DNA from: Aureimonas altamirensis
Lineage (GTDB): Bacteria > Pseudomonadota > Alphaproteobacteria > Rhizobiales > Rhizobiaceae
Assembly: GCF_023702225.1 (NCBI RefSeq)
Contig: NZ_JAMQCO010000005.1
Location: 62,001 to 126,000, forward strand
Reading direction: 5' to 3'
Length of the DNA stretch: 64,000 nucleotides
Part shown: positions 28,206 to 38,344 of the stretch, piece after piece
How positions within the stretch are numbered: position 1 is the stretch's first letter
How the letters are laid out: each line of letters opens with the position of its first letter
Position numbers and translations under genes: made by a program
The notes under the pieces: generated by a model
Told to the model about the DNA's origin: nothing
Database searches by the model: none
What the model saw: only the letters and a program-made list of their open reading frames with translations

Positions 28206-30623
28206 ATGAAGTTCACCCTGTCCTGGCTGAAGGACCATCTCGACACCGAGGCGGGCCTTGGCGAAATCACCGAACGCCTGACCGCCATCGGCCTCGAGGT
28301 CGAGCATGTCGACGACCGGGCCGTGTTCCGACCCTTCACCATTGCGCGTGTCCTCACGGCACAGCCCCATCCGGACGCCGACAAGCTGCGCGTGCTCAGC
28401 GTCGACGCAGGATCGGGCGTCAACGGTGGCAAGCCGCTGCAGATCGTCTGCGGGGCGCCCAATGCCGCGGCCGGCCTGGTCGGCGTGCTGGCGCTGCCCG
28501 GCACCTACGTTCCGGGCATCGACACGACGCTGGGCGTCGGGAAGATCCGTGGCGTCGAAAGCTTCGGCATGATGTGCTCGGAGCGCGAACTCGAACTTTC
28601 GGACGAGCATGACGGCATCATCAGCCTGCCGGCCGACGCGCCCGTCGGCACGGCCTTCGCCGACTATGCGGGCCTGTCCGACCCGGTGATCGAAATCAAC
28701 CTGACGCCCAACCGGCCGGATGCCACCAGCATCCACGGCATCGCACGCGACCTTGCGGCCGCCGGCCTCGGCCGGTTGAAGGATGCCGCCGTCGAGCGGA
28801 TCGAGGGCGCTGGCCCGTGCCCCGTGGCCATCCACGTGGAAAGCCCGACCTGCACGGGCTTCGCCCTGCGGCTGGTGCGGGGCGTCAGCAACGGTCCGTC
28901 GCCGGAATGGATGCAGAAGCGGCTGCGTGCCATCGGCCTGCGCCCGATCAACGCCCTGGTGGACATCACGAACTACCTGACCTTCGACCGCGGGCGCCCG
29001 CTGCACGTCTTCGACGCGGCCAAGGTTTCCGGCGGACTCACCGTGCGGCAGGGCCGGCCGGGCGAGGAGATCCTGGCGCTGGACGGGCGGACCTATGCGC
29101 TGGACGAGGACGTCTGCGTGATCGCCGACGACAAGGGTCCGGAATCCATCGGCGGCATCATGGGCGGCGAGCATTCCGGCTGCGACGAGGGCACCGTGGA
29201 CGTGCTGGTGGAATCCGCCCTCTGGCGCTCGCTGGACATAGCGCGCACGGGCCGTACCCTCGGCATCGTCACGGATGCGCGCTACCGCTTCGAACGCGGC
29301 GTGGACCCGGCCTTCATGGAGCCGGGACTGGACCTTGCCACGCGCATGATCCTCGATCTGTGCGGCGGCGAGCCCAGCGAACCGGTCGTGGTTCCGCACC
29401 GCGCCGATGCGCCTGCCGAAATCCGCCTGCCCTTTACCGAGGTCAAGAGGCTCACGAGCCTGGACATTTCCCCGGACCGGCAGGTCGAGTTGCTGGAAAG
29501 GCTCGGCTTCGCCGTGACGGCCCGAGACGCGGACGGCGCAGGCGTCATCGCGCCGAGCTGGCGCCCGGACGTGGAAGGCAAGGCCGATTTGGTGGAAGAG
29601 GTGATGCGGCTGACGGGCGTGGATGCGATCGCCCCGCAGCCGCTGCCGCGCGAAGGCGCCGTGGCGGGGCGCGTGCTGACCACGGCGCAGATGCGCGATC
29701 GGCTGGTCAAGCGCGCTCTTGCTACCCGCGGCATGCTGGAAACGGTCACCTACGCCTTCATTCCGCATGAGGAGGCCGTGGCCTTCGGTGGCGGCGCGCC
29801 AGAGCTGCAACTGGAAAACCCCATCGCCGCGGAACTGACCGACATGCGTCCCTCGCTTCTGCCCAGCCTTCTGGCGGCGGCCGGGCGCAACGCGGCGCGC
29901 GGCTACGGCGATGTTGCGCTGTTCGAGGTTTCCCACGTCTACCGCGACGATACGCCTGCCGGGCAGTTGCGCGTTGCGGCCGGGCTGCGGCGCGGCACCG
30001 CAGCGCCGACGGGCGCGGGGCGCAACTGGGCCGGCAACGCCGCCCCGGTTTCGGTCTTCGACGCAAAGGCCGACGCCATGGCGGTGCTGGAGGCTGCGGG
30101 CGTGCCGACCGATCGACTGCAGGTCGAAACGGGCGCCAGCTCCTGGTATCATCCCGGCCGCTCGGGCCGATTGAAGCTCGGGCCGAAGGTGACGCTGGCC
30201 GAGTTCGGCGAGTTTCATCCGCGCGTCCTGAAGAAGATGCGTCTATCGGCCGCCCATGCCGGGTTCGAGGTGTTCCTCGACGCGCTGCCGGAGGGCAGGC
30301 GCAAGGCCACCAGGACGAAGCCGGTTCTGGAGCTTTCGCCGTTCCAGCCCGTGCGGCGCGACTTCGCCTTCGTGGTGGACCAGGCGGTGGAGGCGCTGAA
30401 ACTCGTCCGTGCCGCCGAGGGTGCCGACCGCAAGCTCGTGTCGTCGGTCAGCGTCTTCGACGTCTTCACCGGTGCGTCGCTGGGCGAAGGGCGCAAATCC
30501 GTCGCCATCGAGGTGACGTTGAAGCCGGCCGAGCGGACCCTGACCGACGAGGACCTGGAAGCGGTCTCACAGAAGATCGTGGCAGCGGTGGCCAAGGCGA
30601 CCGGCGGCACACTGCGGACCTGA
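28206..30623 (+). CDS. pheT: Phenylalanyl-tRNA synthetase beta subunit
   Basis: Non-catalytic 805-residue subunit that recognises and edits tRNA-Phe. Domains in order: N-terminal [15 protein letters not shown], the EMAP-like tRNA-binding B2 domain ([26 protein letters not shown] near 42-75), B3/B4 editing domain ([42 protein letters not shown]), B5, and the C-terminal FDX-ACB anticodon-binding domain ([17 protein letters not shown]). Usual full length. Transcribed with pheS and the intervening membrane-protein gene. hipBA follows on the same strand behind its own control region. Confidence 0.97.
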   Translation: MKFTLSWLKDHLDTEAGLGEITERLTAIGLEVEHVDDRAVFRPFTIARVLTAQPHPDADKLRVLSVDAGSGVNGGKPLQIVCGAPNAAAGLVGVLALPGTYVPGIDTTLGVGKIRGVESFGMMCSERELELSDEHDGIISLPADAPVGTAFADYAGLSDPVIEINLTPNRPDATSIHGIARDLAAAGLGRLKDAAVERIEGAGPCPVAIHVESPTCTGFALRLVRGVSNGPSPEWMQKRLRAIGLRPINALVDITNYLTFDRGRPLHVFDAAKVSGGLTVRQGRPGEEILALDGRTYALDEDVCVIADDKGPESIGGIMGGEHSGCDEGTVDVLVESALWRSLDIARTGRTLGIVTDARYRFERGVDPAFMEPGLDLATRMILDLCGGEPSEPVVVPHRADAPAEIRLPFTEVKRLTSLDISPDRQVELLERLGFAVTARDADGAGVIAPSWRPDVEGKADLVEEVMRLTGVDAIAPQPLPREGAVAGRVLTTAQMRDRLVKRALATRGMLETVTYAFIPHEEAVAFGGGAPELQLENPIAAELTDMRPSLLPSLLAAAGRNAARGYGDVALFEVSHVYRDDTPAGQLRVAAGLRRGTAAPTGAGRNWAGNAAPVSVFDAKADAMAVLEAAGVPTDRLQVETGASSWYHPGRSGRLKLGPKVTLAEFGEFHPRVLKKMRLSAAHAGFEVFLDALPEGRRKATRTKPVLELSPFQPVRRDFAFVVDQAVEALKLVRAAEGADRKLVSSVSVFDVFTGASLGEGRKSVAIEVTLKPAERTLTDEDLEAVSQKIVAAVAKATGGTLRT

Positions 30624-30644
30624 CGTCCGGTCACCCCAGCCGGT

Positions 30645-30745
30645 CTATGTCGGATTCAGCATAAAGCATTGATATGCGGAATCCGGCATAAACTTCTTTT
30701 ATGCGTGAAATGACATACTGGCGCTTTATGCGATTTGCGGCATAA
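30645..30745 (+). promoter_or_regulatory. Four-site hipBA operator array, 27-bp period
   Basis: Dyads of form TTATGC-N8-GCATAA start at 30645 (CTATGT half), 30672 (ATATGC), 30699 (right half ACATAC) and 30726 (perfect), each 20 bases long and exactly 27 bases apart. The last ends 19 bases before hipB. E. coli HipB binds several TATCC-N8-GGATA operators of the same geometry, so these are very probably HipB sites. The array begins 22 bases after pheT. Confidence 0.8.
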
Positions 30746-30764
30746 TGGGAGCAGGAGATTGTCC

Positions 30765-31016
30765 ATGCCGCTCATCGCTCGATCGCCCAGGCAACTGGGA
30801 AATGCAATTCGACGTACCCGTACGCAACGCGGGCTCACGCAGACGCAACTCGCCGATCTTGCCGGTATGCGGCAGGAAAAAGTGTCCGTAATCGAAAGCG
30901 GGCAGGAGGGTGCGAAGCTTTCGACGATCTTTGCCCTGCTTGCCGCGCTCAACCTCGAGATCACCGTCGGGGAAAGATCCGGCAAGAGTGAAAAAGGCGT
31001 CGAGGACATATTCTGA
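30765..31016 (+). CDS. hipB: HipB-like antitoxin, XRE-family regulator
   Basis: 83-residue DNA-binding antitoxin. Seen: LGNAIRRTRTQRGLTQTQLADLAGMRQEKVSVIESGQEGAKLSTIFALLAALNLEITV, a full lambda-repressor-like helix-turn-helix with the usual antitoxin ending. The ATG at 30765 has AGGAG seven bases upstream. By family it binds HipA and represses the operon through the four dyads upstream. The stop overlaps the hipA start by one base (TGATG), so the two are translated in coupling and the antitoxin is made first. Confidence 0.92.
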   Translation: MPLIARSPRQLGNAIRRTRTQRGLTQTQLADLAGMRQEKVSVIESGQEGAKLSTIFALLAALNLEITVGERSGKSEKGVEDIF

Positions 31017-32338
31017 TGGGCCGCCGCAAGACACGCGCGCCACTCGATGTGGTGATCAACAATCGCCTCGTCGGTCGTCTTGTCAAAGAGGCAAATGGGG
31101 CAATTCGGTATCGATACGATCAAAGCTGGCTCGATTGGGAGCACAGCTTTGCGATCTCGCTTTCGCTTCCCCTGCGGGAGACAGCCTATACCGGCGCGCC
31201 AGTCACTGCGGTGTTCGACAATCTGCTTCCCGACGACCCGAATGTCCGCAAGCGCGTCGCCGAGCGTGTCGGCGCGCAAAGTACCGACTACTATAGCTTG
31301 CTCGAAAGCATCGGACGCGACTGCGTCGGCGCGATGCAATTCCTTCCCGACGGGAAGCTGCCCGGCACCGTGCCCGATGTGAAGGGCGAGCCGCTGAGCG
31401 AGGACGAAATAGAGCGAATTCTCGCCAATCTCGAGCAGGCTCCGCTGGGCATCGAACCCGATCAGGAATTTCGTATTTCCGTTGCGGGAGCGCAGGAAAA
31501 GACTGCGCTGCTCTTTCACGAGGGGCGATGGATGCGTCCGCTCGGCACGACGCCGACAACCCACATCCTGAAGCCTCAGCTCGGTCAAATTCCTACCGCC
31601 TTCGGAATGATCGACATGAAGGCGAGCGTCGATAACGAGCACTATTGCCTGGAGCTGATGCGCGCGCTCGGCTTTGAAGTGGCCAGGAGCCAGATCCTCA
31701 CCTTCGGGAAACGCCGGGTATTGGCCGTCGAGCGATTCGATCGGATCTGGCGCGACGGATCGCACCTGTTGCGCCTTCCTCAAGAGGATTTCTGTCAAGC
31801 CACCGGCACACCTTCGGCCCTGAAATATCAGAATAATGGCGGCCCCGGCATTGTGGACGGCCTAAAACTGCTGCAGAGCGCGGACGAGCCGCTGAAGGAT
31901 CAAGCCGCGTTTTTCAAGGCCCAGATCACGAACTGGCTGATCGGCGCCACGGACGGGCATGGAAAGAATTTCAGCATTTTCCTTCGGCCGGAAGGAAGAT
32001 ACGGGCTCACGCCCTTCTATGACGTGCTGTCGGCGCAGCCAGCCCTGGATGAGAGGCAGATACCGCGCAATAGATTCAAGCTCGCCATGTCGGTCGGCAA
32101 CAGCCGCAAATACGAAATCATCAAGATCGTCGGAAGGCATTTCATCGAAACCGGCAAGGAAGCCGGGCTCGGCCAGACGATCATACGGCAGGTTGTGTCC
32201 GATCTTCTCGAGGAGGCCGTCCAGGCCTCCGAGGCGGCAATTGCCGGAATGCCGGCGGACTTCGCCGGTGAAATCCATGACAGCGTATCCGCCGCAATGG
32301 CTGCGAGATTGCGTATACTGGAGGCGACCGGCCTCTAG
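31016..32338 (+). CDS. hipA: HipA-like Ser/Thr kinase toxin
   Basis: 440-residue toxin kinase. Seen: an N-terminal HipA_N part, the glycine/serine loop RISVAGAQEKTALL with a serine near 155 equivalent to the autophosphorylated Ser150 of E. coli HipA, an ATP lysine in THILKPQL, VERFDR near 239, the catalytic NWLIGATDGHGKNFSIF near 306-321, and the metal-binding LTPFYDVLS near 331-339. All key residues are present, so it should be active. E. coli HipA phosphorylates glutamyl-tRNA synthetase; the target here is unknown. Directly downstream of hipB, within a core-gene region. Confidence 0.92.
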   Translation: MGRRKTRAPLDVVINNRLVGRLVKEANGAIRYRYDQSWLDWEHSFAISLSLPLRETAYTGAPVTAVFDNLLPDDPNVRKRVAERVGAQSTDYYSLLESIGRDCVGAMQFLPDGKLPGTVPDVKGEPLSEDEIERILANLEQAPLGIEPDQEFRISVAGAQEKTALLFHEGRWMRPLGTTPTTHILKPQLGQIPTAFGMIDMKASVDNEHYCLELMRALGFEVARSQILTFGKRRVLAVERFDRIWRDGSHLLRLPQEDFCQATGTPSALKYQNNGGPGIVDGLKLLQSADEPLKDQAAFFKAQITNWLIGATDGHGKNFSIFLRPEGRYGLTPFYDVLSAQPALDERQIPRNRFKLAMSVGNSRKYEIIKIVGRHFIETGKEAGLGQTIIRQVVSDLLEEAVQASEAAIAGMPADFAGEIHDSVSAAMAARLRILEATGL

Positions 32339-32441
32339 TCTTGTGGAAGCCGCCTTCGGTCAGGGCAGGGACCGGGATTGGGGGCAAGCTCCGCGCATCC
32401 TTGCACGGCCACACTTGGCGGCTCATGATGCGGAGGTGATC

Positions 32442-33371
32442 ATGAACCGCTCCCTCGTGTCGCTCGGCGTCGCTTTCCTGGCGGTCCTTGCCGGGCCCGC
32501 AATCGCCGCGCCGGCGGCCAAGGACCTGTTCGGCGCCCGGACGCAGCCGGCGGCCATGGCCAGCCGCAGCATCGGCTTCTATGCCAAGGGCTGCCTGTCC
32601 GGCGCGGCGGCGATGCCGAAGGACGGGCCGACCTGGCAGATGACCCGGCCGTCCCGCAACCGCGCCTGGGGCAACCCGGCAATGATTTCCCTGCTGCAGC
32701 ACCTGTCGGCCGAGGCGGCCGAAAAGGACGGGTGGCGCGGATTCCTGATCGGGGATATCGCCCAGCCGCGCGGCGGTCCGATGTCGTCGGGCCATGCATC
32801 GCACCAGATTGGCCTCGATGCGGATGTCTACCTGACGCCGATGCCGCAGCGCCGGCTGAGCGACGCGGAGCGCGACGGCCTCGACCCGCAGAGCCTCATC
32901 GACCCGAAGACCCTGCATGTGGACGAAAGCCTGTGGCGGCCGGAACATCTCAAGCTCCTGCGCCGCGTCGCCAAGGCGCCCGAGGTGCAGCGCGTCTTCG
33001 TGCATCCGGGCATCAAGCTCAAGCTGTGCCGGACGGCCGGGCGCGATCGTGCGTGGCTGGCCAAGGTGCGTCCCACCTACGGACATGACTATCACTTTCA
33101 TATCCGGATGTTCTGCCCGCCGGGCGACGCTGCCTGCGACGGACAGGCGCCCGTCGGCCGGGAGGACGGCTGCGACGACCTGGACTGGTGGTTCGATGTC
33201 GCGCTGCAGCCGCCGCCGCCCGATGCCCCGCCCTACAAGCCGAAGCCGCCTCTGACGATGGCCGATCTGCCGCGGGCCTGCGCCACCGTGCTCGATGCCG
33301 ACGCCGGGACCGCCTCGGCGTCGGCCGCGCCCGGACGCATCGCCATACCCACTCAACGCCCGTCACATTGA
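32442..33371 (+). CDS. mepA: Penicillin-insensitive murein endopeptidase
   Basis: Periplasmic zinc endopeptidase that cuts peptide cross-links in peptidoglycan. The 309 residues start with a signal peptide (SLVSLGVAFLAVLAGPAIAAPA), followed by the LAS-type metallopeptidase core: SSGHASHQIGLDADVYL (zinc histidine and aspartate near 115-130) and GHDYHFHIRMFCP near 212 (catalytic and zinc histidines). The C-terminus is rich in proline and alanine and probably disordered. The ATG at 32442 follows GGAGG with five bases between. hipA lies 103 bases upstream. Confidence 0.93.
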   Translation: MNRSLVSLGVAFLAVLAGPAIAAPAAKDLFGARTQPAAMASRSIGFYAKGCLSGAAAMPKDGPTWQMTRPSRNRAWGNPAMISLLQHLSAEAAEKDGWRGFLIGDIAQPRGGPMSSGHASHQIGLDADVYLTPMPQRRLSDAERDGLDPQSLIDPKTLHVDESLWRPEHLKLLRRVAKAPEVQRVFVHPGIKLKLCRTAGRDRAWLAKVRPTYGHDYHFHIRMFCPPGDAACDGQAPVGREDGCDDLDWWFDVALQPPPPDAPPYKPKPPLTMADLPRACATVLDADAGTASASAAPGRIAIPTQRPSH

Positions 33372-33442
33372 CGCGATAGGCGCTTGTCCAACGCCCCTTC
33401 CCTCTATCTCTACTTTCTTCAATCGATTTAGGTCTCCTGCAC

Positions 33443-34465
33443 ATGACCCCCACCCATGAAAGTGCCGAAGCGCTGCGCTTCCCGATCCTCCTGGCCGACA
33501 TCGGCGGCACGAACGCGCGCTTCGCACTTCTGGTGGATGCCTTCGCCGAACCGAAGGTGTTCCCCGTGGTGAAGACGGCGGACTACGGGAACATCGACGA
33601 CGCCATCCAGGCTGCCGTGCTGGACAAGACGTCCGTTCAGCCGAATTCCGCGGTGCTGGCCATCGCCGGCCCCATCGACGGCGACGAGATCGACCTGACC
33701 AACAGCCCCTGGATCGTGCGTCCCAAGGTGCTGATGCGCGACCTCGGCTTCGAGGAAATCGTGGTGATGAACGATTTCGAGGCGCAGGCCCTGGCCGTCT
33801 CCGCCCTTCCGGAAACCGGGCGCGAGCAGATCGGCGGGGGCATCGCGCGCGAGGGGGCCAGCCGCGTCGTCCTCGGCCCCGGAACCGGGCTCGGCGTCGC
33901 CGGCCTCGTCCGGGCCCGGCGCATGTGGATCCCCGTCGCGGGCGAGGGCGGACATATCGACCTTGGCCCGCGGACCGGCCGCGACCTGGAGATATGGCCC
34001 CATCTCGACCGCATCGAGGGGCGCGTTTCCGCGGAGGAGGTCTTGAGCGGCCGGGGTCTGGTCAATCTCTATCATGCCATCTGCACGGCCGATGGAGCGG
34101 AGCGCCGGCACGCCGATCCGGCCGACGTCACGCAGGCGGCCGGCGATGGCGATGCCCAGGCATTGGAGGCGGTCCGTCTATTCGCCACCTGTCTGGGGCG
34201 CGTCGCGGGCGACCTGGCGTTGGTTTTCATGGCCCGGGGCGGGGTCTACATCGCCGGTGGGATATTCCAGCGCATCGTGCCGCTGATCGAGCCGGAACTG
34301 GTGCGCGCCGCCTTCGAGGACAAGGCGCCGCATTCCGCCCTCCTGCGCGACATGCCGCTGTTTGCCGTGACGGAAACGATGGCGGCCCTTGTCGGCATGG
34401 CGGCCTATGCGCGCAATCCGCGCTTCTTCGGCCTGGAAACCAGCGGACGACGCTGGGCTGCCTGA
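33443..34465 (+). CDS. glk: Glucokinase
   Basis: ATP-dependent phosphorylation of glucose, in the cytoplasm. The 340 residues fit the Glk family (PF02685-type): [17 protein letters not shown] near 14-30, [35 protein letters not shown] near 107, the glucose-phosphate loop [15 protein letters not shown] near 147, and [10 protein letters not shown] near 168. A second ATP loop [14 protein letters not shown] appears near 265. The ribosome site is weak (AGG at distance). An exporter gene follows after 55 bases. Confidence 0.94.
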   Translation: MTPTHESAEALRFPILLADIGGTNARFALLVDAFAEPKVFPVVKTADYGNIDDAIQAAVLDKTSVQPNSAVLAIAGPIDGDEIDLTNSPWIVRPKVLMRDLGFEEIVVMNDFEAQALAVSALPETGREQIGGGIAREGASRVVLGPGTGLGVAGLVRARRMWIPVAGEGGHIDLGPRTGRDLEIWPHLDRIEGRVSAEEVLSGRGLVNLYHAICTADGAERRHADPADVTQAAGDGDAQALEAVRLFATCLGRVAGDLALVFMARGGVYIAGGIFQRIVPLIEPELVRAAFEDKAPHSALLRDMPLFAVTETMAALVGMAAYARNPRFFGLETSGRRWAA

Positions 34466-34520
34466 CAGGGCGGATAAAATGCTCTAAAGCGAGCGGCACG
34501 ATGAACGGGACGAGCCGGCC

Positions 34521-36329
34521 GTGAGTAGACAGAAGAACCTTTCGCTGGCCGACGGGCAGGAAAGGGGCGAGGCGTTCAAGTTGCTGCGGCGCATCCTGGC
34601 CGAAAACGGGCGCTCGCACATCAAGGGTTACGCGATCGCCATCGCATGCCTGGTCCTCGTGGCGCTGTCGACGGCCTTTCTGGCCTGGATCATGCGAGAC
34701 GTGATCGACGAGATCTTCGTCGAACGCAACCGCGCCGTGCTGCTGACGCTGCCGCTCGCCGTCTTCGCGGCCTTCCTGATCCGTGGCGTCGCCAGCTACA
34801 TCCAGGGCGTGATCCTGGCCCGTATCGGCAACGACATCGTCGCGCGCTACCAGAAGCGCCTGTTCACCCATCTCACCGAGCTTTCGGTCGATTTCTTCGG
34901 CGAGACGCGCTCGGCGCAGCTTGCGGCGCGCATCAGCCAGAACGTGACGGGCGTTCGCGACACGCTGAACCTCACCGTCACCTCGCTGGCGCGGGACCTC
35001 CTGACCCTCGTCTTCCTGATCGGGGTCATGATCTGGCAGGACCCCGTCCTGTCGGGCATCGCCCTTCTGGCCGGGCCGCCGGTCGCCATCATGATCGGGC
35101 GCCTGTCGCGCAAGCTGCGGCGCGCCACCCGCCAGTCCATCGACCTCAATGCCCAGGTGGTCGGCTCCATGCAGGAGGCGGCGCAGGGGATACAGGTAGT
35201 CAAGGCCTTCACCATGGAAGAGCCGCTGCGCCAGCGGACTGACCGGTTGGTCGAGGCTGCGGAGGAGCGCGCCAACCGCATCGCCGCCATCACCGAACGC
35301 TCCGGCCCCATCGTTGAAACCATCGCCGGCCTTGCCGTCGCAGGCGTCATCGGCTGGTCCGGTTACCGCGCCATCGTCTACGGTCATTCGCCGGGCGCGA
35401 TGTTCGCCTTCATCACCGCGCTTCTGCTGGCCTACGACCCGGCCCGCCGGCTGGCGCGGCTGCAGGTGGAGATGGAGCGTGCATTGGTGAATGCGCGAAT
35501 GATCTACGAAATCCTCGACCTCAAGCCCCGCAAGCCCGATGCGCCCGGCGCGCCGGACCTGAAGGTCAGCGGCGGCGAAATCCGCTTCGAGAATGTCAGC
35601 TTCGCCTATTCGGCCGGCGAGCCCGTATTGCGGCAGGTCGATTTTACGGCCCCCGCCGGCCGCACGACGGCCATCATCGGCGCATCCGGCGGCGGCAAGT
35701 CTACCATCCTGTCCCTGATCGAGCGCTTCTACGAGCCGTCGTCGGGCCGGATCACCATCGACGGGCAGGACATTGCCGGCGTCACCAAGCGATCGCTGCG
35801 CGCGCAGGTGTCCTACGTGCCGCAACAGGCCGTGCTGTTCGAGGGTACCATACGCGACAATCTTCGCTACGGCCGTCTCGACGCCACGGATGAAGAGATC
35901 GAAGCCGCCGCCCGCATGGCACAGGCGGAGGAGTTCATCCTGGCCCAACCCCTCGGCTACGATACGCCGGTAGGCGAAAACGGCATGACGCTTTCGGGCG
36001 GGCAGCGTCAGCGCCTGTCCATCGCCCGGGCGCTGGTGCGCGGCGCGCCGATCCTCATCCTGGACGAGGCGACGTCGGCGCTCGACACCCAGTCGGAAAC
36101 GCTCGTCCAGCGCGCCTTGACCGAGATCATGCGCGAGAAGACCGTGCTGGTGGTGGCGCATCGCCTGTCGACGATCGTCGGCGCGGACCAGATCCTGGTG
36201 GTCGAAAACGGCCGTGTGGCCGAAAGCGGCACCCATTCCGACCTTGTTGCCCGGGGTGGCAGCCTGTATGCGAAGTTCCACAGCCTGCAGGCGGCCGGCG
36301 AGATCGGCCTGTCGGGACGCAGGGAGTAG
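34521..36329 (+). CDS. ABC exporter, fused permease-ATPase (MsbA-like)
   Basis: Homodimeric half-transporter of 602 residues: about six membrane segments (residues 35-320), then the ATPase with Walker [15 protein letters not shown] near 390, Q-loop [10 protein letters not shown], signature [17 protein letters not shown] near 493, Walker [14 protein letters not shown] near 513 and switch histidine VVAHRLSTI. It resembles lipid A/lipid exporters, but the substrate is not certain; drug or glucan export are alternatives. The start is a GTG at 34521. It lies between glk and dapB on the same strand with short gaps and may be part of that transcript. Confidence 0.9.
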   Translation: MSRQKNLSLADGQERGEAFKLLRRILAENGRSHIKGYAIAIACLVLVALSTAFLAWIMRDVIDEIFVERNRAVLLTLPLAVFAAFLIRGVASYIQGVILARIGNDIVARYQKRLFTHLTELSVDFFGETRSAQLAARISQNVTGVRDTLNLTVTSLARDLLTLVFLIGVMIWQDPVLSGIALLAGPPVAIMIGRLSRKLRRATRQSIDLNAQVVGSMQEAAQGIQVVKAFTMEEPLRQRTDRLVEAAEERANRIAAITERSGPIVETIAGLAVAGVIGWSGYRAIVYGHSPGAMFAFITALLLAYDPARRLARLQVEMERALVNARMIYEILDLKPRKPDAPGAPDLKVSGGEIRFENVSFAYSAGEPVLRQVDFTAPAGRTTAIIGASGGGKSTILSLIERFYEPSSGRITIDGQDIAGVTKRSLRAQVSYVPQQAVLFEGTIRDNLRYGRLDATDEEIEAAARMAQAEEFILAQPLGYDTPVGENGMTLSGGQRQRLSIARALVRGAPILILDEATSALDTQSETLVQRALTEIMREKTVLVVAHRLSTIVGADQILVVENGRVAESGTHSDLVARGGSLYAKFHSLQAAGEIGLSGRRE

Positions 36330-36357
36330 ACGTCGCGACGATGGGGAAGGATATCGG

Positions 36358-37161
36358 ATGAGACTCGTCGTTCTGGGGGCAGCCGGACGGATGGGCAAGA
36401 ACCTCGTCCGCGTCATCGAGGAAACGCCTGGCGTCACCCTGGCCGCCGCCATCGAGCGCAAGGGCTCTTCCGCGCTGGGGCGCGATGCCGGCGAGCTTGC
36501 CGGCCTCGGCGAGATCGGCACGGCCGTCACCGACTCGCTGGAGCCTGTCCTGGCGGATGCCGACGGGATCCTGGACTTCACTGCGCCGGCCTATTCCATC
36601 TTTGTCGCCGAACTGGCGGCGCAGCACGGCCTGGTGCACGTCATCGGCACGACCGGCTTTTCCGCACAGGACGATGCCGCGGTGGCAAAGGCCGCGGCAT
36701 CGGGGGCGCGGATCGTGAAATCCGGCAATATGAGCCTCGGCGTCAACATGCTGGCCGTCCTGGTGGAGCGGGCGGCGCACGCGCTGGCCGCCGACGGCTT
36801 CGACATCGAGATCGCCGAGATGCATCATCGACACAAGGTGGACGCCCCTTCCGGCACGGCGCTGCTTCTGGGCGAGGCAGCCGCCGCCGGGCGCGGGGTC
36901 GCGCTGGCGGATGCCTCGGTGCGCGTGCGCGACGGCCATACCGGGCCACGACCCTCCGGCGCCATCGGCTTCGCCACGCTGCGGGGCGGTTCGGTGATCG
37001 GCGACCATTCCGTCATCTTCGCGGGGGAGGGCGAGCGCATCGAACTGGCGCATCGCGCCGACGACCGCGCCATCTATGCGCGCGGCGCCGTCAAGGCGGC
37101 GCTCTGGGCAGGCGGGCAGGCGCCCGGCCTGTATTCCATGCGTGACGTCCTTTCGATCTGA
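36358..37161 (+). CDS. dapB: 4-hydroxy-tetrahydrodipicolinate reductase
   Basis: NAD(P)H-dependent step of the diaminopimelate/lysine pathway, which also supplies the peptidoglycan cross-linking residue. The 267 residues show the dinucleotide loop [19 protein letters not shown] at the start, [13 protein letters not shown], the catalytic [18 protein letters not shown] near 155-172, and [27 protein letters not shown]. The ATG at 36358 has AAGGA six bases upstream. gpmA follows after 17 bases, a common rhizobial arrangement. Confidence 0.96.
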   Translation: MRLVVLGAAGRMGKNLVRVIEETPGVTLAAAIERKGSSALGRDAGELAGLGEIGTAVTDSLEPVLADADGILDFTAPAYSIFVAELAAQHGLVHVIGTTGFSAQDDAAVAKAAASGARIVKSGNMSLGVNMLAVLVERAAHALAADGFDIEIAEMHHRHKVDAPSGTALLLGEAAAAGRGVALADASVRVRDGHTGPRPSGAIGFATLRGGSVIGDHSVIFAGEGERIELAHRADDRAIYARGAVKAALWAGGQAPGLYSMRDVLSI

Positions 37162-37178
37162 CATTCAACGGAGCTCAA

Positions 37179-37799
37179 ATGGTGCGGACCCTCGTTCTCG
37201 TAAGACACGGCCAGAGTGACTGGAACCTCAAGAACCTGTTTACCGGCTGGCGCGACCCGGACCTGACCGAGAAAGGGGTGGAGGAAGCCAAGGCCGCCGG
37301 AGAGCGGCTGAAGGCGACGGGCCTGAACTTCGACCATGCCTTCACCAGCAACCTGTCCCGCGCACAGCGTACGCTGTCGCTTCTTCAGGGGACGCTCGGC
37401 CAGGCCGACATCCCGACGGAGCACAGCGAGGCCCTGAACGAGCGCGACTATGGCGATCTTTCCGGGCTCAACAAGGACGATGCGCGCGCCAAATGGGGCG
37501 AGGAGCAGGTCCATGTCTGGCGGCGCTCCTACGATGTGCCGCCGCCGGGCGGCGAAAGCCTGAAGGATACCGGGGCGCGTGTCTGGCCCTACTATATCCA
37601 CACCATCCAGCCGCGTGTCCTGGGTGGCGGCAACGTCATCGTGGCGGCGCACGGCAACTCGCTGCGCGCGCTCGTGATGGCGCTGGAGGGCCTGTCGCCG
37701 GACGAGATCGTCAATGCGGAGATCGCGACGGGCGTACCCATCGTCTACAGCCTGAACGCCGATTCTTCAGTGGCGTCGAAGGAGGTTCTGGAGGGCTGA
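37179..37799 (+). CDS. gpmA: 2,3-bisphosphoglycerate-dependent phosphoglycerate mutase
   Basis: Interconverts 3- and 2-phosphoglycerate in glycolysis. The 206 residues have the phosphohistidine motif [29 protein letters not shown] at the start, [12 protein letters not shown] near 52, [12 protein letters not shown], and the second catalytic histidine in [19 protein letters not shown] near 155. It is about 40 residues shorter than the E. coli enzyme, as is normal for the alphaproteobacterial form. Co-directional with dapB. Confidence 0.95.
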   Translation: MVRTLVLVRHGQSDWNLKNLFTGWRDPDLTEKGVEEAKAAGERLKATGLNFDHAFTSNLSRAQRTLSLLQGTLGQADIPTEHSEALNERDYGDLSGLNKDDARAKWGEEQVHVWRRSYDVPPPGGESLKDTGARVWPYYIHTIQPRVLGGGNVIVAAHGNSLRALVMALEGLSPDEIVNAEIATGVPIVYSLNADSSVASKEVLEG

Positions 37800-37806
37800 G
37801 CCGGCT

Positions 37807-38301
37807 TTAGCCGCGCCGGGCGGTTGCCAGGGCGCGGCCGAACTCGGAGGCGAAGGTTTCCCGGTCGTCCGGGTTCAGGAAGGAGCCGATCTCGGTGGCG
37901 CGCCCGCTGCCGGAGACGGCCATCCGCGTGACGCCGAATTCGTGATGGCGTTGCACGTCGAACCGGGCCCAGAACGGGTTGTAATTGTCTTCGCGGACTT
38001 CGCCGCGCGGCGAGGTCTTGCGGATCGTGAGGCGCGTGCGCGATACGCTGACTTCCTCCCGCGCGCGGGCGGCACGGTAGTTGGCGCGAAAGGCGATCCA
38101 CAGGGCCAGCACATCGAGACCGAAAAAGCCGAAGATGGGCCAGGCTCCGTGGGACAGGAAAAACAGGCCCGTGATAAGGCTGATGCCGCCGAAGCCGACC
38201 ATGACGACGGCAAATCCCGTGCGCCCCAACGAGCGATAGGGCGTCAGCAGCGCGTGGAAAAGCGGCCGCTCGTTGGGGTTCTCGCTTTCCTCGTCCGGCA
38301 T
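37807..38301 (-). CDS. DUF2244 family membrane protein
   Basis: 164 residues with two hydrophobic segments (TGFAVVMVGFGGISLITGLFFL; WPIFGFFGLDVLALWIAF) joined by a short loop, then a soluble part with FRANYRAARAREEVSVSRTRLTIRKTSPRGEVREDNYNPFWARFDVQRH and a FLNPDDRETFASEFGRAL ending, the layout of DUF2244. The start is the ATG at 38301 (MPDEESENPNERPLFHALLTPYRSL); the longer open frame upstream is antisense to nth. Function not known in the family. It diverges from nth and converges with gpmA. Confidence 0.85.
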   Translation of the reverse strand: MPDEESENPNERPLFHALLTPYRSLGRTGFAVVMVGFGGISLITGLFFLSHGAWPIFGFFGLDVLALWIAFRANYRAARAREEVSVSRTRLTIRKTSPRGEVREDNYNPFWARFDVQRHHEFGVTRMAVSGSGRATEIGSFLNPDDRETFASEFGRALATARRG

Positions 38302-38344
38302 CCTCGGTTCACCTGTCGGGCAGACTGACAAGGCAGGATACACC

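Noticed and set aside
27693-30218. 841-codon open frame antisense to the pheS end, the membrane gene and pheT
   Set aside because: Crosses three real genes on the other strand and has shadow-frame composition.
30686-30704. GCATAAA-N5-TTTATGC as the basic hip operator
   Set aside because: It is formed from the right half of site 2 and the left half of site 3. The TTATGC-N8-GCATAA reading explains all four sites with a constant 27-bp period.
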